Below, one piece after another: positions 32,911 to 42,269 of a DNA stretch of 64,000 bases. The stretch covers positions 1,498,204 through 1,562,203 of the forward strand of contig NW_013171816.1 of the NCBI RefSeq assembly GCF_000151665.1, given 5' to 3'. The position numbers and the translations under genes are program-made. Position 1 is the stretch's first letter. Every line of letters starts with the position of its first letter. A model generated the notes under the pieces. That model made no database searches, was not told where the DNA came from, and was given only the letters and a program-made list of their open reading frames with translations. The DNA is from Blastocystis hominis. Its lineage: Eukaryota; Sar; Bigyra; Opalinata; Blastocystidae.

Positions 32911-34179
32911 ATGGCAACACCAACACAACCTGAGAAACTTGTATATCTTCAGAACGGCGTGTTCAAGCGCAAGGAGATGACCGAGGGTATCCAGTACTAC
33001 TCGGACAACTCTTTCGACACGTTCGCATTTCCGTCGACCAATGGCAACTATGTGCTCACCAAGACTGACAATGTGTATACATGGTCCGTCGCAGGTGAAG
33101 ATTTCACTTCCTTGGATAACTCGTATTTCAAGGGCAGCGATGGACAATCGATTATCATTCCAACCAACGGAGCTATTCCCTTCTTCAAGAATAACTCGGC
33201 GTTCGGAGCGATCAATCTGCCAGAAAGTGGTTCTTTCATTCTCACGACTGACCCGGATAGTGGACCTTCATTGGAAGCATTGACGAAGCCCGTGATTTTC
33301 GAGGCACTCGAACTTACGAGCACGTCGGACTGGTATGCGGTACCGAACTGGAATTCGACCAAGAGTGATTCGAAGGATCTATTCTTACCAAGTAAGTCGG
33401 GAACGTTCTTCCTTTCAGCCGATTCGAACAATGACTTCCTGTTCAACAAGGTCACACCAAGAAGTCTTTTCCATGAAGCTCTAGGAATCGGATCTGATGG
33501 GCAGAGAATCGTCACCTACTGGAACGATAGAGCCTATGGTCTACCATTGCCAACCACGGCAGGCTATGCGACATTCAAGGTCGAGAGTAGCAATGAGAGT
33601 CCTGCTCTTGCCAATCTCACGCCTGAGATCGTCTACAAAGACATCCTCGGGTGTACTAGCAATGAAAAGTGTCTCGTGTACAACAACGGGACCAACGTGT
33701 CCAAGCTAACAATCCCATCCACTGCTGGCAAGTACGTCATGGAAGTCAAAGAAAACGGCACAGTCTCGTTATCACCCACATCGGCTAAATTGAGTAAGAC
33801 ATTCGAGTACACCTCCTGGACAAGTGGACACCAGGTTGTTAGCGAGGCACTCACGTCGGAAGGTTCAGACCTTTCTGCACCCATCAAATTGGAACCCAAT
33901 AAGACGTACATGATCACCATCGATGCCGTACTTCGTTGTGACAACTATGAACAGGCACTTGTAGGATTCACGAGCGTGCCAACTCTCGTAATGGTTGTCG
34001 AGACAGCTACAATCATTAAAGCAAGCTTGAATAATCCAGTGCCAACAACGACATTGAGTAGCACGAACATATTCACATCAGTACGTCCTGTAGATATGAA
34101 AATTCAAGTCATACGTTCTGGAGACACCACGATCGAACATTACTTCACTCGACTGAAGGTAAGCATCATGGAACTCTAA
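32911..34179 (+). CDS. Fibre/spike-like protein with repeated beta shaft
   Basis: The 422-residue protein starts in TAAATG. Residues 20-290 contain about six degenerate repeats of the type (W)xV/LYxNGT-x-LPxTAGxYxLxxxxxG, each separated by DxxSxxALT-like loops, as in trimeric beta shafts. A C-terminal domain of about 130 residues, rich in Thr/Ser strands, could be a receptor-binding head. It is divergent from the capsid gene. No frameshift is seen. The role is inferred. Confidence 0.6.
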   Translation: MATPTQPEKLVYLQNGVFKRKEMTEGIQYYSDNSFDTFAFPSTNGNYVLTKTDNVYTWSVAGEDFTSLDNSYFKGSDGQSIIIPTNGAIPFFKNNSAFGAINLPESGSFILTTDPDSGPSLEALTKPVIFEALELTSTSDWYAVPNWNSTKSDSKDLFLPSKSGTFFLSADSNNDFLFNKVTPRSLFHEALGIGSDGQRIVTYWNDRAYGLPLPTTAGYATFKVESSNESPALANLTPEIVYKDILGCTSNEKCLVYNNGTNVSKLTIPSTAGKYVMEVKENGTVSLSPTSAKLSKTFEYTSWTSGHQVVSEALTSEGSDLSAPIKLEPNKTYMITIDAVLRCDNYEQALVGFTSVPTLVMVVETATIIKASLNNPVPTTTLSSTNIFTSVRPVDMKIQVIRSGDTTIEHYFTRLKVSIMEL

Positions 34180-34181
34180 AG

Positions 34182-34215
34182 CCAAAGTGAAAAGGAAGCC
34201 CCCATTTTACTTTGG
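34182..34215. terminator. Inverted ACTTTGG motif pair between convergent viral genes
   Basis: CCAAAGTGAAAA (34183) and TTTTACTTTGG (34205) form an inverted pair between two convergent stop codons. Each is the sense-strand motif TTTYACTTTGG for its own gene. A 3'-end signal is the simplest reading. Confidence 0.45.
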
Positions 34216-34602
34216 AGGCAACCGTACATGAAACTTGTTAGCCTTGTTAGCCTTGGCAACCTCCATGTTCCACTTGGTCAACTCGTTCTGGTCATAGGCA
34301 ACACCATCGATATAAATATCAATCGTGCCACTAATTACACACACACGATGACCATCGATATCATAGATCTCATTGTGAGGATCGTGCAATACATCAAACT
34401 GGGGATGACATACGGAGTACTTGTCATCATGGCATGCTTTCTCGAGAAGTCGTTCAATGTCAGGTGAGTAGAACGACACATAAGGGGGATCATAGTTCTC
34501 ATAGTAATTTCCACTGTTAGGATCTTCGACGAATGAGTTGATCATGTCATGCACGTATCGCCGCGCGATCTGCTTTCGAACCGATGTCATCCATAAATTC
34601 AT
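34207..34602 (-). CDS. Viral protein of 131 aa, unknown
   Basis: Intact frame from an ATG preceded by CATAAATAGAA. There are no motifs beyond a central His/Asp-rich stretch (CHPQFDVLHDPHNEIYD). It ends 28 nt before the convergent fibre stop. I do not recognise a family. Confidence 0.5.
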   Translation of the reverse strand: MNLWMTSVRKQIARRYVHDMINSFVEDPNSGNYYENYDPPYVSFYSPDIERLLEKACHDDKYSVCHPQFDVLHDPHNEIYDIDGHRVCVISGTIDIYIDGVAYDQNELTKWNMEVAKANKANKFHVRLPPK

Positions 34603-34619
34603 TTCTATTTATGAATACA

Positions 34620-34811
34620 TTATTTCACTTTAATCTCTGTTGGACTGATCGATATGTCGCTCCCACTATCATCATTTGATTCATTCTTCTCGTTGTACAC
34701 ACACAGACAGCTACATCTGTCCTTGCATTTCGAGTCAATAACCAGTTTGTGGTTCTTCCTCTTATTCATCCATTTCCATATCCCTTTCAACCATTGAATA
34801 AAGCGGTTCAT
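34620..34811 (-). CDS. Viral protein of 63 aa, Cys-rich
   Basis: It starts in TAAATG. The N-terminus is Trp/Lys-rich and amphipathic (FIQWLKGIWKWMNKRK); then CKDRCSCLC and an acidic Ser-rich tail follow. Its start codon is 2 nt from the divergent integrase start. Function unknown. Confidence 0.48.
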   Translation of the reverse strand: MNRFIQWLKGIWKWMNKRKNHKLVIDSKCKDRCSCLCVYNEKNESNDDSGSDISISPTEIKVK

Positions 34812-34813
34812 TT

Positions 34814-35821
34814 ATGAACGAGATCAAGGAACTACGCAAGCCAGCAAAACGAAGAGGCGCCACTCGAGTGATCATCAGTGGATTCAAGAGAAACATATAC
34901 TTCATCGATCTCATCGATTTCCCTTCAAAACAAGACAAATGGATACAGGAAGTGTTGGGCAGTCAGAAGTCCACAGGATTCCACAAGAATCGTGGATACA
35001 AATATGTCCTTGTATGTATTGATGGATATTCGAAATACCTGATGGCTCGGCGATTGAAAAGCAAGAGTGCTACAGAAGTCATTCATGCAATGAAGGATAT
35101 CATTCAAACATATGGTAAATCACCAAAGCATATTTGCTCGGATCGAGGCACCGAGTTCACCAATGCCATCTTTCGTACCAACATCTTGGACAAGTATGAT
35201 ATCACCATATATCACATGGATTCAGCGAATAAAGCAGTACTAGCCGAACGAGCAATTCGAGATATCAAGGAACACATCATGGTTCCATTCAATCAATCGA
35301 AAGGTGTATGGTTCGACTTGATCGATGGTGCCGTTCGTAGACATAATGCAAGGAAGAACAGAGACATCGGATATACACCCAATGACATTTGGCTTAACAA
35401 CAACAACGATATCTTGTACACGGAGAAAACAGAACCATCCAACATGACAGCAAAGGACACAACACCTCAATTCGATGTTGGTGATTATGTTGGAGTGACA
35501 CGAAGACCTCGCATTCTGGAAAAGCAATTATTGACGAGCAAATGGTCTCAGGACTTGGTTGAAGTTGTTGACATTGACGATCACATTATGCCATTGATGT
35601 ACGAAGTGAAGAATGTGGAAAGCGATAGCACACAGAAGTGTTATGATTGGGAACTGCTGGCTAGCAAATGCAAACCACAACCAGCACCACTTATCACTCG
35701 ATCCAAGAGTGGTAAAGAACCCAATGCATTGAGAGAGGCAGCAAGATCACATCGACCCATTACGAGCACCCAGAAGAAGAAGCAGCAACAACCTCGCCCA
35801 AGTGTTGGAAAACGATCGTGA
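34814..35821 (+). CDS. Retroviral-type (rve) DDE integrase
   Basis: It catalyses integration of the element ends into host DNA. The 335-residue protein has the DDE triad at Asp32 (FIDLIDF), Asp110 (CSDRGTEF) and Glu145 (VLAERAIRD), by my count with 34 residues between the last two. A C-terminal SH3/chromo-like segment (FDVGDYVGVTR) and a basic tail follow. An N-terminal zinc finger is not evident. The frame is intact. Mavericks/Polintons carry this enzyme, which sets them apart from most virophages. Its stop overlaps the convergent gene at 35760. Confidence 0.9.
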   Translation: MNEIKELRKPAKRRGATRVIISGFKRNIYFIDLIDFPSKQDKWIQEVLGSQKSTGFHKNRGYKYVLVCIDGYSKYLMARRLKSKSATEVIHAMKDIIQTYGKSPKHICSDRGTEFTNAIFRTNILDKYDITIYHMDSANKAVLAERAIRDIKEHIMVPFNQSKGVWFDLIDGAVRRHNARKNRDIGYTPNDIWLNNNNDILYTEKTEPSNMTAKDTTPQFDVGDYVGVTRRPRILEKQLLTSKWSQDLVEVVDIDDHIMPLMYEVKNVESDSTQKCYDWELLASKCKPQPAPLITRSKSGKEPNALREAARSHRPITSTQKKKQQQPRPSVGKRS

Positions 35822-36350
35822 TGCTTTTCACACCTCCCAGACATACAAGAGAAGGGATATTCGTGAATGCAGAGATCGTATGACTCTCACTTGTCCATTC
35901 TATTCCATTTATCAGTTTGATATGGGAAAGGGTCACAAAATTGTTGAGTGTATCGATGAATGGCACATCGAGCAATGACACACCATCCATTGAAACACTC
36001 ACCTTGTATCCCTTATCCACAACCGATTCGATGGAATCACAATGTTTGAATAGGGCATCATTCTCATTGTAACATGGAATCGATGTGATCGCCAGATATA
36101 AAGCAGAAGATAATTGGAATTGGCATTGATTATTGAATGGTTGAGTGGATATGGGTGGATGTTCAAACAATGTGACATTATTGACTTTCACAAAACATCC
36201 AAAAGGTATCGTCCATGAATATTGAGGAACGCCATCCACTGTCTCACGAATGAAGACATGTTTGCCATCGTTCTCTGGCATATTGATGAGCATGTTATCG
36301 AGCTTCTTGAAAGTGTAGTTGTTTGGATTGCTGCTGAATATGTACGACAT
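35760..36350 (-). CDS. Viral protein of 196 aa, unknown
   Basis: It starts in TAAATG on the minus strand. The sequence appears beta-rich, with phrases such as VSVSMDGVSLLDVP. Its last 62 nt overlap the integrase tail in the opposite orientation. No family is recognised; a small virion protein is possible. Confidence 0.5.
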   Translation of the reverse strand: MSYIFSSNPNNYTFKKLDNMLINMPENDGKHVFIRETVDGVPQYSWTIPFGCFVKVNNVTLFEHPPISTQPFNNQCQFQLSSALYLAITSIPCYNENDALFKHCDSIESVVDKGYKVSVSMDGVSLLDVPFIDTLNNFVTLSHIKLINGIEWTSESHTISAFTNIPSLVCLGGVKSITIVFQHLGEVVAASSSGCS

Positions 36351-36393
36351 TTATTCATTCAATTTACTTTGGTTGATTTCGTTCATAGGGTTA

Positions 36394-37323
36394 AACATAT
36401 ACACCCTTCAAACAAACTCCATTCATATTCGAATATGTGAACATGTTGAGTGAGAAACGAGCGAAGTCCAAGACCATTGTGGAGAAGAACCTATACAAGC
36501 TGTTGGCAAACTCGACATATGGCAAGTACGTGGAGACAGTACTGAATCGAATGAAAGTGAAGTTCGCCACCACTTGGAATGAACGCGAGGCCATCATTCA
36601 GAAGCATTGGTACGACATGATCGCAGAAACCACCATGTATTTCGAGAATCTTATAGGCATCAAGTTGAATACACCAGTGTACAGGGCGAAACCATTCTTC
36701 ACTGGATTTGCCATTTTGGACATGTCCAAACACATCATATACGATTTCTACTTCAATGTCATCAAGAACACATTCGACACGGTGGAGTTATTGGGACAGG
36801 ACACAGACTCACATATCGTTCACGTGAGTGGCAAGGGCAATATCGTTCACAAAATGTATGAGATGTACAAGTCGTTTGACTTCTCTGAGTTGGATTATAC
36901 TAATTACTCCTATGAACAACTCGTGAACTACAACGATCAGGAAGTGGACAAGAGCAAATTCCCTTCGTTGTCATCGTTCCTCAACTTCAACAAGAAGTTA
37001 CCTGGTCCTATCTTCAACGACGAGCACAACGGACATGGCATCACCGAGGTCGTGGGTCTCAGACAGCAGATGTACGCCTCGTGGATGAGAAGCATGTGAT
37101 ACACAACGCCGCGAAGGGAGTACCTCGCAACGAGGTAATCGGTGGTGAGAAAATGAGCGAGAAAAATATCGAGTTATACATGTGTGTCCTTGAGGTAGAA
37201 AGGAAGGGAGATGCAGTAATCGTAGGCAGCTTCAAACGCATCAATAACCAAGGATTCGATATCACCTCCAAGGAACAAAACAAGACTCTCATGACTTGCA
37301 CGGACAACAAGAGATGGATCTAG
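36394..37323 (+). pseudogene. Protein-primed DNA polymerase B, C-terminal remnant with frameshift
   Basis: Polintons replicate with a protein-primed family B polymerase of over 1,000 residues. Here only about 300 remain. The fragment carries YTPFKQTPF, motif B KLLANSTYGK and motif C LGQDTDSH with its two aspartates. The exonuclease domain and motif A are absent. Near 37070-37085 the reading moves to another frame (MDEKHVIHNAAKGVPRNEV ... DKRWI), the usual C-terminus. A TAA in frame just before 36394 shows there is no longer N-terminal part. It must be inactive. Confidence 0.85.
37121..37137. repeat. Hairpin in the polymerase remnant
   Basis: TACCTCG arms with loop CAA, a perfect 7-bp stem, close to the polymerase frameshift. 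A second short hairpin (GGAATC arms, loop TCT) lies at 37415-37429. Confidence 0.6.
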
Positions 37324-37772
37324 GAAGGTAAGGTACATACACTCGCGTTCAGTCATTACCGATTGAAGGACATGTAAAGAAGATATTGTTTTTTACTTTG
37401 GGCAGTTTGGTCCAGGAATCTCTGATTCCCGGTAGTGATGTGGGGGTACCAATACTTGTATGGGCTGATCCAGGAGAACGTACCGTTGGTAGGTGAGCCT
37501 TGGATAAGTATGGAGTAGTACATGGCCTATTTTACTATAGTCAGCGGGGAGACGGCCATAAGTATTCACGCAATACAGGTTATCAATGTTCAGCTAAGGT
37601 AAGTTTTGCACTCTTATTCTTTGTGAAGACCGAAAAATTCAAGTTGTCCAGAGGCAGCAACTGTGGGGGACGGAAGATAAAGATTGAGGGTCGACTTCGA
37701 GCGGTTGGCATGCAGTTGACGGGATTTGAAGGGCGTCTTAGGTCGAAAAGGGCCCAAAAAGGGAGCCAAACA
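37324..37772. other. Element right end, non-coding
   Basis: About 450 nt between the polymerase remnant and the right terminal repeat. It contains TTTTACTTTGGG (37391) and a short hairpin. No supported gene. Confidence 0.5.
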
Positions 37773-37793
37773 TTTTCGCGCAATACACGCCAA
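37563..37793 (-). repeat. Right terminal repeat (inverted, degenerate)
   Basis: TTTTCGCGCAATACACGCC at 37773-37791 is the reverse complement of the left core at 15 of 19 positions. The adjoining 22 bp of A/G-rich sequence also aligns (15 of 22, low complexity). A second partial copy, TTCACGCAATACAGG, lies near 37564. The counts are by eye. Confidence 0.6.
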
Positions 37794-38287
37794 TACATAA
37801 CTACTGACAACCTCACAAAACCAGACAAAGAGATAGTATGCGAATAGTATTAAATATATTTAGTATGTACAATCCTCTACATAGGCATAGCCAATATCCA
37901 TATCGCAAATAGGATAAGGGGACAAATTATTATCTTTTCTCATACAATAGATACTGTATATTCACGAAAAGTTACCACGATATTCTATTTACTATACTAT
38001 AGGCTATTATCCATCGAAAAGCACATATACTGTAATCAAGAATCACTTACCAAATACCGTGAAAAACGTTTCTGTGAGTTATTGCTGATAGGATATCTTC
38101 AAACATGTCATTTCCTTTTGTGCGGATAACACAGCAAGCAATTTCGAATACTTTTGCATTATCTCCCTTTATAATAAAGTATTTCAAAAATACAACCAAC
38201 AATTCTTATTTATAAAACCAACGTCTTTCTTGTAATTGTGTTTCGCCATTAATAGTTTTATTTGTTGGATATTATATATTGATAATA
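37794..38287. other. AT-rich region right of the element
   Basis: About 490 nt with no supported gene or RNA. It is AT-rich like the left flank and presumably includes the promoter of the MFS gene. Confidence 0.45.
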
Positions 38288-39950
38288 ATGCCAATTGATG
38301 TTGAGAGAGGATTTCACAAGGGAACGCTCTTCACGTGCGTTTTGGCAATAACGGCGCAAGGCATAATGAACAATATTATTATCTCCTCGTTGCCGTTTAT
38401 GATTCAAGTCTACTATCCTGATGTAGTATTGCGTATTTTGGTTAATTTCAGGCTGATATTAGTGAAGTTGGCTATTACTCTGGATTTATCATCTCTCTTT
38501 ACTATCTAGGACAAATACCTGGGTGCATTTTCTGGGGTTGGTACGCAGACCAGCATGGTCGAAAGAAAGCGCTTCTTATTATCACTTTATGTATGAATTG
38601 GAATGTGTAAGTCATTTCTAGTCAACGTAGTTTGCACATCGGGACTTGGAATTAGTTCAAACTATATACTCACTTTAATAATCCGCCTAATTCACGGATT
38701 CATAGATGGAATATTAAACGTTACGAAAACAATGATTGCTGAAATATCAAACGAACGAAACCTTCCTCTGGGAACCAGCTTTGTCTTTTTAGGCGCAGCA
38801 CTCGGACAGCTGACTGGCCCCTTATTGGGCGGCTATCTTTCTCATCCAGAGAACTTTTCGACTCTCACCTCACACTTCCCCATTCTCCTTTCTGTAATCC
38901 GCTCTTTTCACACTTCTAATGCTATTAGCATCCTTTCCTCCTTCCATTCGGTATTTCTGCGTTCATGTTTGTGCTTGTCGCTGTGTCGCTGCTTCTATTC
39001 TCGGAAGAAACGATTTCCGAAGAAGAAATGACGACTTCTCGAGAATGCAAGGCGGAAATGAAGCGCGAAATCAGCGGAATTCTGCGAAAAGGATCGAAGG
39101 ACTACATCAATTCGCACGAACAATTGCTTCTCCAATACCACAAATACTCAAAGTATTCGTCAATCCTCAAAGAACGAGATGTGTTACTCTCTCTCCTTAT
39201 TTATCTCTTTGTTTCCTTTGTTCAGGTCACAGTCGACTCCTTGTTTTCTCCTGTGTTGGCGAACAAGAAGATTTATGGTGGATTCGAAATGTCGAGTGTG
39301 CAGATTAGTTTGATTCTCATGGTCGCCAGCCCCATCGCGCTTGTGACAAGCACGCATTCATTCAATTGCGATTATTTGTAGCATTATATTCTCCGTCTCT
39401 TCGAAAGCTTTTCACCTATCGAAGGAATTTGATGATAAGTGCTCTGTGTCTGGCATTCTGTATGTTCATCTATCCAATCGAGTCTCTCTTCAATCAGTAT
39501 AACGATTCTGTTATGTTTGCAGCTGTGACTGTAATGTATTCTCTTCATTTTGCAATTCGATCGATTGCTCTCAAGTTGGGTTTTCTTTCTTACTTTGATG
39601 TCTAGCTTCTGTATTGTGATTTTCTCCAACGTGTCGTACAAAGAATTCCGAGGAACCATCATGGGTTTGTCGCAGACAGTCGGCAGTTTGGGTCGTTTCC
39701 TTGTAGCCTTCGCTTTGTTTTGCTCATGTAGGGTCCTTCGTTGCTTCCCATTCTCTACGGATGGAGCTGCCACAAGAACTATTTCCCTATTCATCATGGT
39801 TTGGCTTTCTATGTGCGATTGGAAGCGAGGATTGAGTCGTAGATTCTCGGATTGCTGTGTATTCTAGCCGCTTATCTGGTTAGGTTTTTAACAAGTGTGT
39901 GTGACAAGGGAAGAGGTTCAATCACTTCTACGATTGTCCATAGTCATTGA
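38288..39950 (+). CDS. Major facilitator superfamily transporter
   Basis: Integral membrane carrier of about 12 helices, 482 residues, from exons separated by introns 38423-38451, 38591-38621, 38894-38928, 39322-39350, 39575-39605, 39703-39731 and 39813-39842. The MFS signature after helix 2 reads GWYADQHGRKKALL. A central cytoplasmic loop is followed by NFCIVIFSNVSYKEFRGTIM and GLSQTVGSLGR, as in the tetracycline-resistance/ZIFL branch. The substrate cannot be told. Encoded TGA; TTGTTTGTT follows about 20 nt later. It is convergent with the ERp29/PDI-like gene. Confidence 0.85.
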
Positions 39951-40068
39951 GATTTTATAGTGTCTTTTATGCTTTGTTTGTTGAATGCGTTATGGCTTTT
40001 CTGTTCATCTTCTTTGTTGTGCTTTACAAACGAAACTTGTCCTTTGGAGCTGCCCATGTCTTTAACAA

Positions 40069-40071
40069 TGC

Positions 40072-40132
<61 letters not shown>
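40069..40132 (+). repeat. (GTT)n microsatellite
   Basis: About 20 copies of GTT between two convergent gene ends. It would encode poly-Asn on the minus strand, but lies beyond the cleavage sites of both genes. Confidence 0.9.
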
Positions 40133-40133
<1 letters not shown>

Positions 40134-40220
40134 CGATCATCCACCAAGTTACTCAGCTCTATTCCTCTTCTTCGATCCCTCATCCAACCATCTAGCCAAT
40201 CGATCTCCCTTCCTGTCTCA

Positions 40221-40233
40221 AACAAACACTCCA
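40221..40233 (-). terminator. Polyadenylation-created stop of the ERp29/PDI-like gene
   Basis: On the minus strand T, GGAG, TGTTTGTT. The T is the first base of a TGG codon. Adding poly(A) gives TAA and makes the exon sum a multiple of three. Confidence 0.75.
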
Positions 40234-42048
40234 CAACTCAATCTCCATATCAGACATATCCTCCGGATCCTTGTATTCCAGTTCAGGCACCTTCGGCTCC
40301 TCATATTCCTCTCCAGGCTCCACCGGCGTCATATGTTCCTTCGCGAAGTTCAGAATCGAGTCCACATTGGTCGTGATCTCCGCATTTACATATTCCTATC
40401 CTTATCGCTCTCCCCCATCCCTACAGTCACGTCTTTTCCCTTCTGGAACCACGCCGTCGCTAAATCCGGATCGATATTATAATCCCCCTTTCACTCATTC
40501 ATTCATTCAATGCGTCCTACGATAAATCCAGGATACTTATCTCCGTTAATTCGCGCAAAGATCACACCGTCCAATCCCTTCTTTGCTGCATTTATCTACT
40601 CATCACCCTCGACCGCAACGCTCACATAAATCAGCCGCAAGAATTTGCATTTGAAGCACTCATTGGAATCGAACATCACCATCACATTGTAGTCTCCGTT
40701 TACGATATAATCGAAGTTCCACGGCGTCAATTCCACCTTCGTTTCATCCCCTTCGCGCTGCTTACAAGCTTCTTTCGCGTGTGGATCACATCGAACTGCT
40801 GAATGATATTCTCCTGCACGATCAAGCTCTCGTATTCCGGACTTTCCGGATTCCCAACGCGATGCCGTTCTTCCCGAATTCGCTTTTTCTCTTCCAGCAA
40901 CGCCGCATTTCCATGTTCCAACACCTATTTCTCACGATCCCTCCGCTCTTCCACCATCTTCATAATCTTGTAATACTTCCCCGTGTTTCGGAACTTCTTT
41001 CGAAGCCTCGCCGTGTCTTTTATGATTCCCTTCCTCAGCGTCTCGTCGTTCTACGCCCCATCGTACCGTCTCTCTTTCCATACCGTATTCATAAACCGAT
41101 GCGCCAGCTTATCCAACGTCTTCGAACGACCGTATCGCTGGTTCATTCCCGCCATTCCGTTGATGTTTGTGTGCAGATGGCGGTTCAGATACGACGTCAT
41201 GCCTTCTCCGTGGATCGATTTCAGTTGCTCGCCGTCGAAGTCGTTGTCCTTCGCGGGGTAGAAGCGATATTCCAGAACGCTTTCGATGCCCAGGCTGTTG
41301 CAGAACGTCACGCTGTTCTGGCAGTTGAAGCGAGCGAACACGACGCCGTATTCGGACTGCAGAGGAGAGAAGGGAGCGATCAAGTACGTGGAAGGCGTAG
41401 GCATTGCGGTAGAAGGGAGAAACCGCGTAATGGGAATGCTCATAGATCGGGCTGTAGAACATCACGAATAGGTTGTAATTGGGGTGCTTCTGACGGTAGT
41501 TGTGGAATGTGTTGCGATCCAACTCGATGACATAGTCTTTGTACGCTTTCTTCCCGGTAACCTCGGAAATCCAAGTGGCCTAAGGGTAAAACGATAAGCA
41601 GTGCAAGATAAACAAGATTCTTGGCGTTATTACTCTTGTAGCATTTGCGATCACCGTTAAGGAACAAAAAGTACTGAGGATCTTCACTGTCGTCCCGCAC
41701 GCCGAATTCATTATCAAACTCAGGAACGTCGCCCAAATAGGTCTCAAAAATGGTAAACTACGATGAACACCCATCCAATCGGGTACGGTTCGGTCTTTCA
41801 TAAAATTGAAAAACACTTTTCCTGTCCACCAACGATCTTCATCATTGTTGTTGCTTTCCGGGTTCTTAGCGTACACTAAAACCATTGCTTTGTCTCTCAT
41901 CTTTTTCTCAAAAGCGTTCATTTCCAGTTTCATCATGACTCTACAAAATCACACTAACGAGCTAGAGCCACCCCGGAATGAACTGTCCGTTCACTAAGCA
42001 TGCGAAAAGCAAAATACAAGTTAACAACGGGTACATGCTAAATAACAT
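40233..42048 (-). CDS. ERp29/PDI-like protein with three thioredoxin-type domains
   Basis: ER chaperone/isomerase-type protein of 502 residues from 11 exons (introns 29-34 nt). A signal peptide opens it (MLFSMYPLLTCILLFACLVNG). The first two thioredoxin-fold domains lack CxxC. A helical region (YYKIMKMVLEHGN...EEKKRI) matches the ERp29 C-terminal domain. A last thioredoxin domain has an ECFKC (CxxC) centre. Introns: 41941-41971, 41758-41786, 41580-41613, 41359-41389, 41051-41083, 40925-40954, 40737-40765, 40596-40625, 40488-40520, 40396-40424. No genomic stop precedes AACAAACA (minus TGTTTGTT); poly(A) after the T at 40233 gives TAA. The C-terminus would be MEIEL, not a classical KDEL. Confidence 0.8.
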
Positions 42049-42269
42049 TAAGCTGAACACCGTATACTTTGTTAGTACAAACTCGTTTTCTACACTTGTA
42101 TATTGAAGGATGTGACTATTGGAGAGTGGATTCCATGTTATAAACCAAGTATATTCGGATTCTTTATGTTCTCTAAGAATCAAAGAAAGGGGAATTATGC
42201 GTGAAAACGGGAATTTGGCACTTTTGGCGGCTCCTTCCTTCTTTTTCCATTTCATCAATATCTCCCAAT

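Larger units (their letters stand above)
21229..37793. mobile_element. Integrated Maverick/Polinton-like (polintovirus) element, decayed
   Basis: A 16.6-kb intron-free block bounded by degenerate inverted repeats. It carries the Maverick/Polinton set: integrase (34814-35821), adenain-like protease (29071-29460), packaging ATPase (29498-30881), capsid protein (31583-32872), pX-like core protein, and a pPolB fragment (36394-37323). Fibre-like and coiled-coil structural genes fill the rest. Genes lie on both strands, often overlapping by 4 nt or less. The element differs from host genes in lacking introns and in lower GC. About two thirds of pPolB is missing and four genes are frameshifted, so it is probably not autonomous. 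A known element of this name in the genome cannot be checked here. Confidence 0.88.

Noticed and set aside
34814-35821. Integrase of an LTR retrotransposon
   Set aside because: No reverse transcriptase, gag or LTRs are nearby, while capsid, packaging ATPase and protease genes are.
39944-40234. Poly-Asn protein on the minus strand
   Set aside because: It lies over the (GTT)n repeat beyond the polyadenylation sites of both convergent genes.
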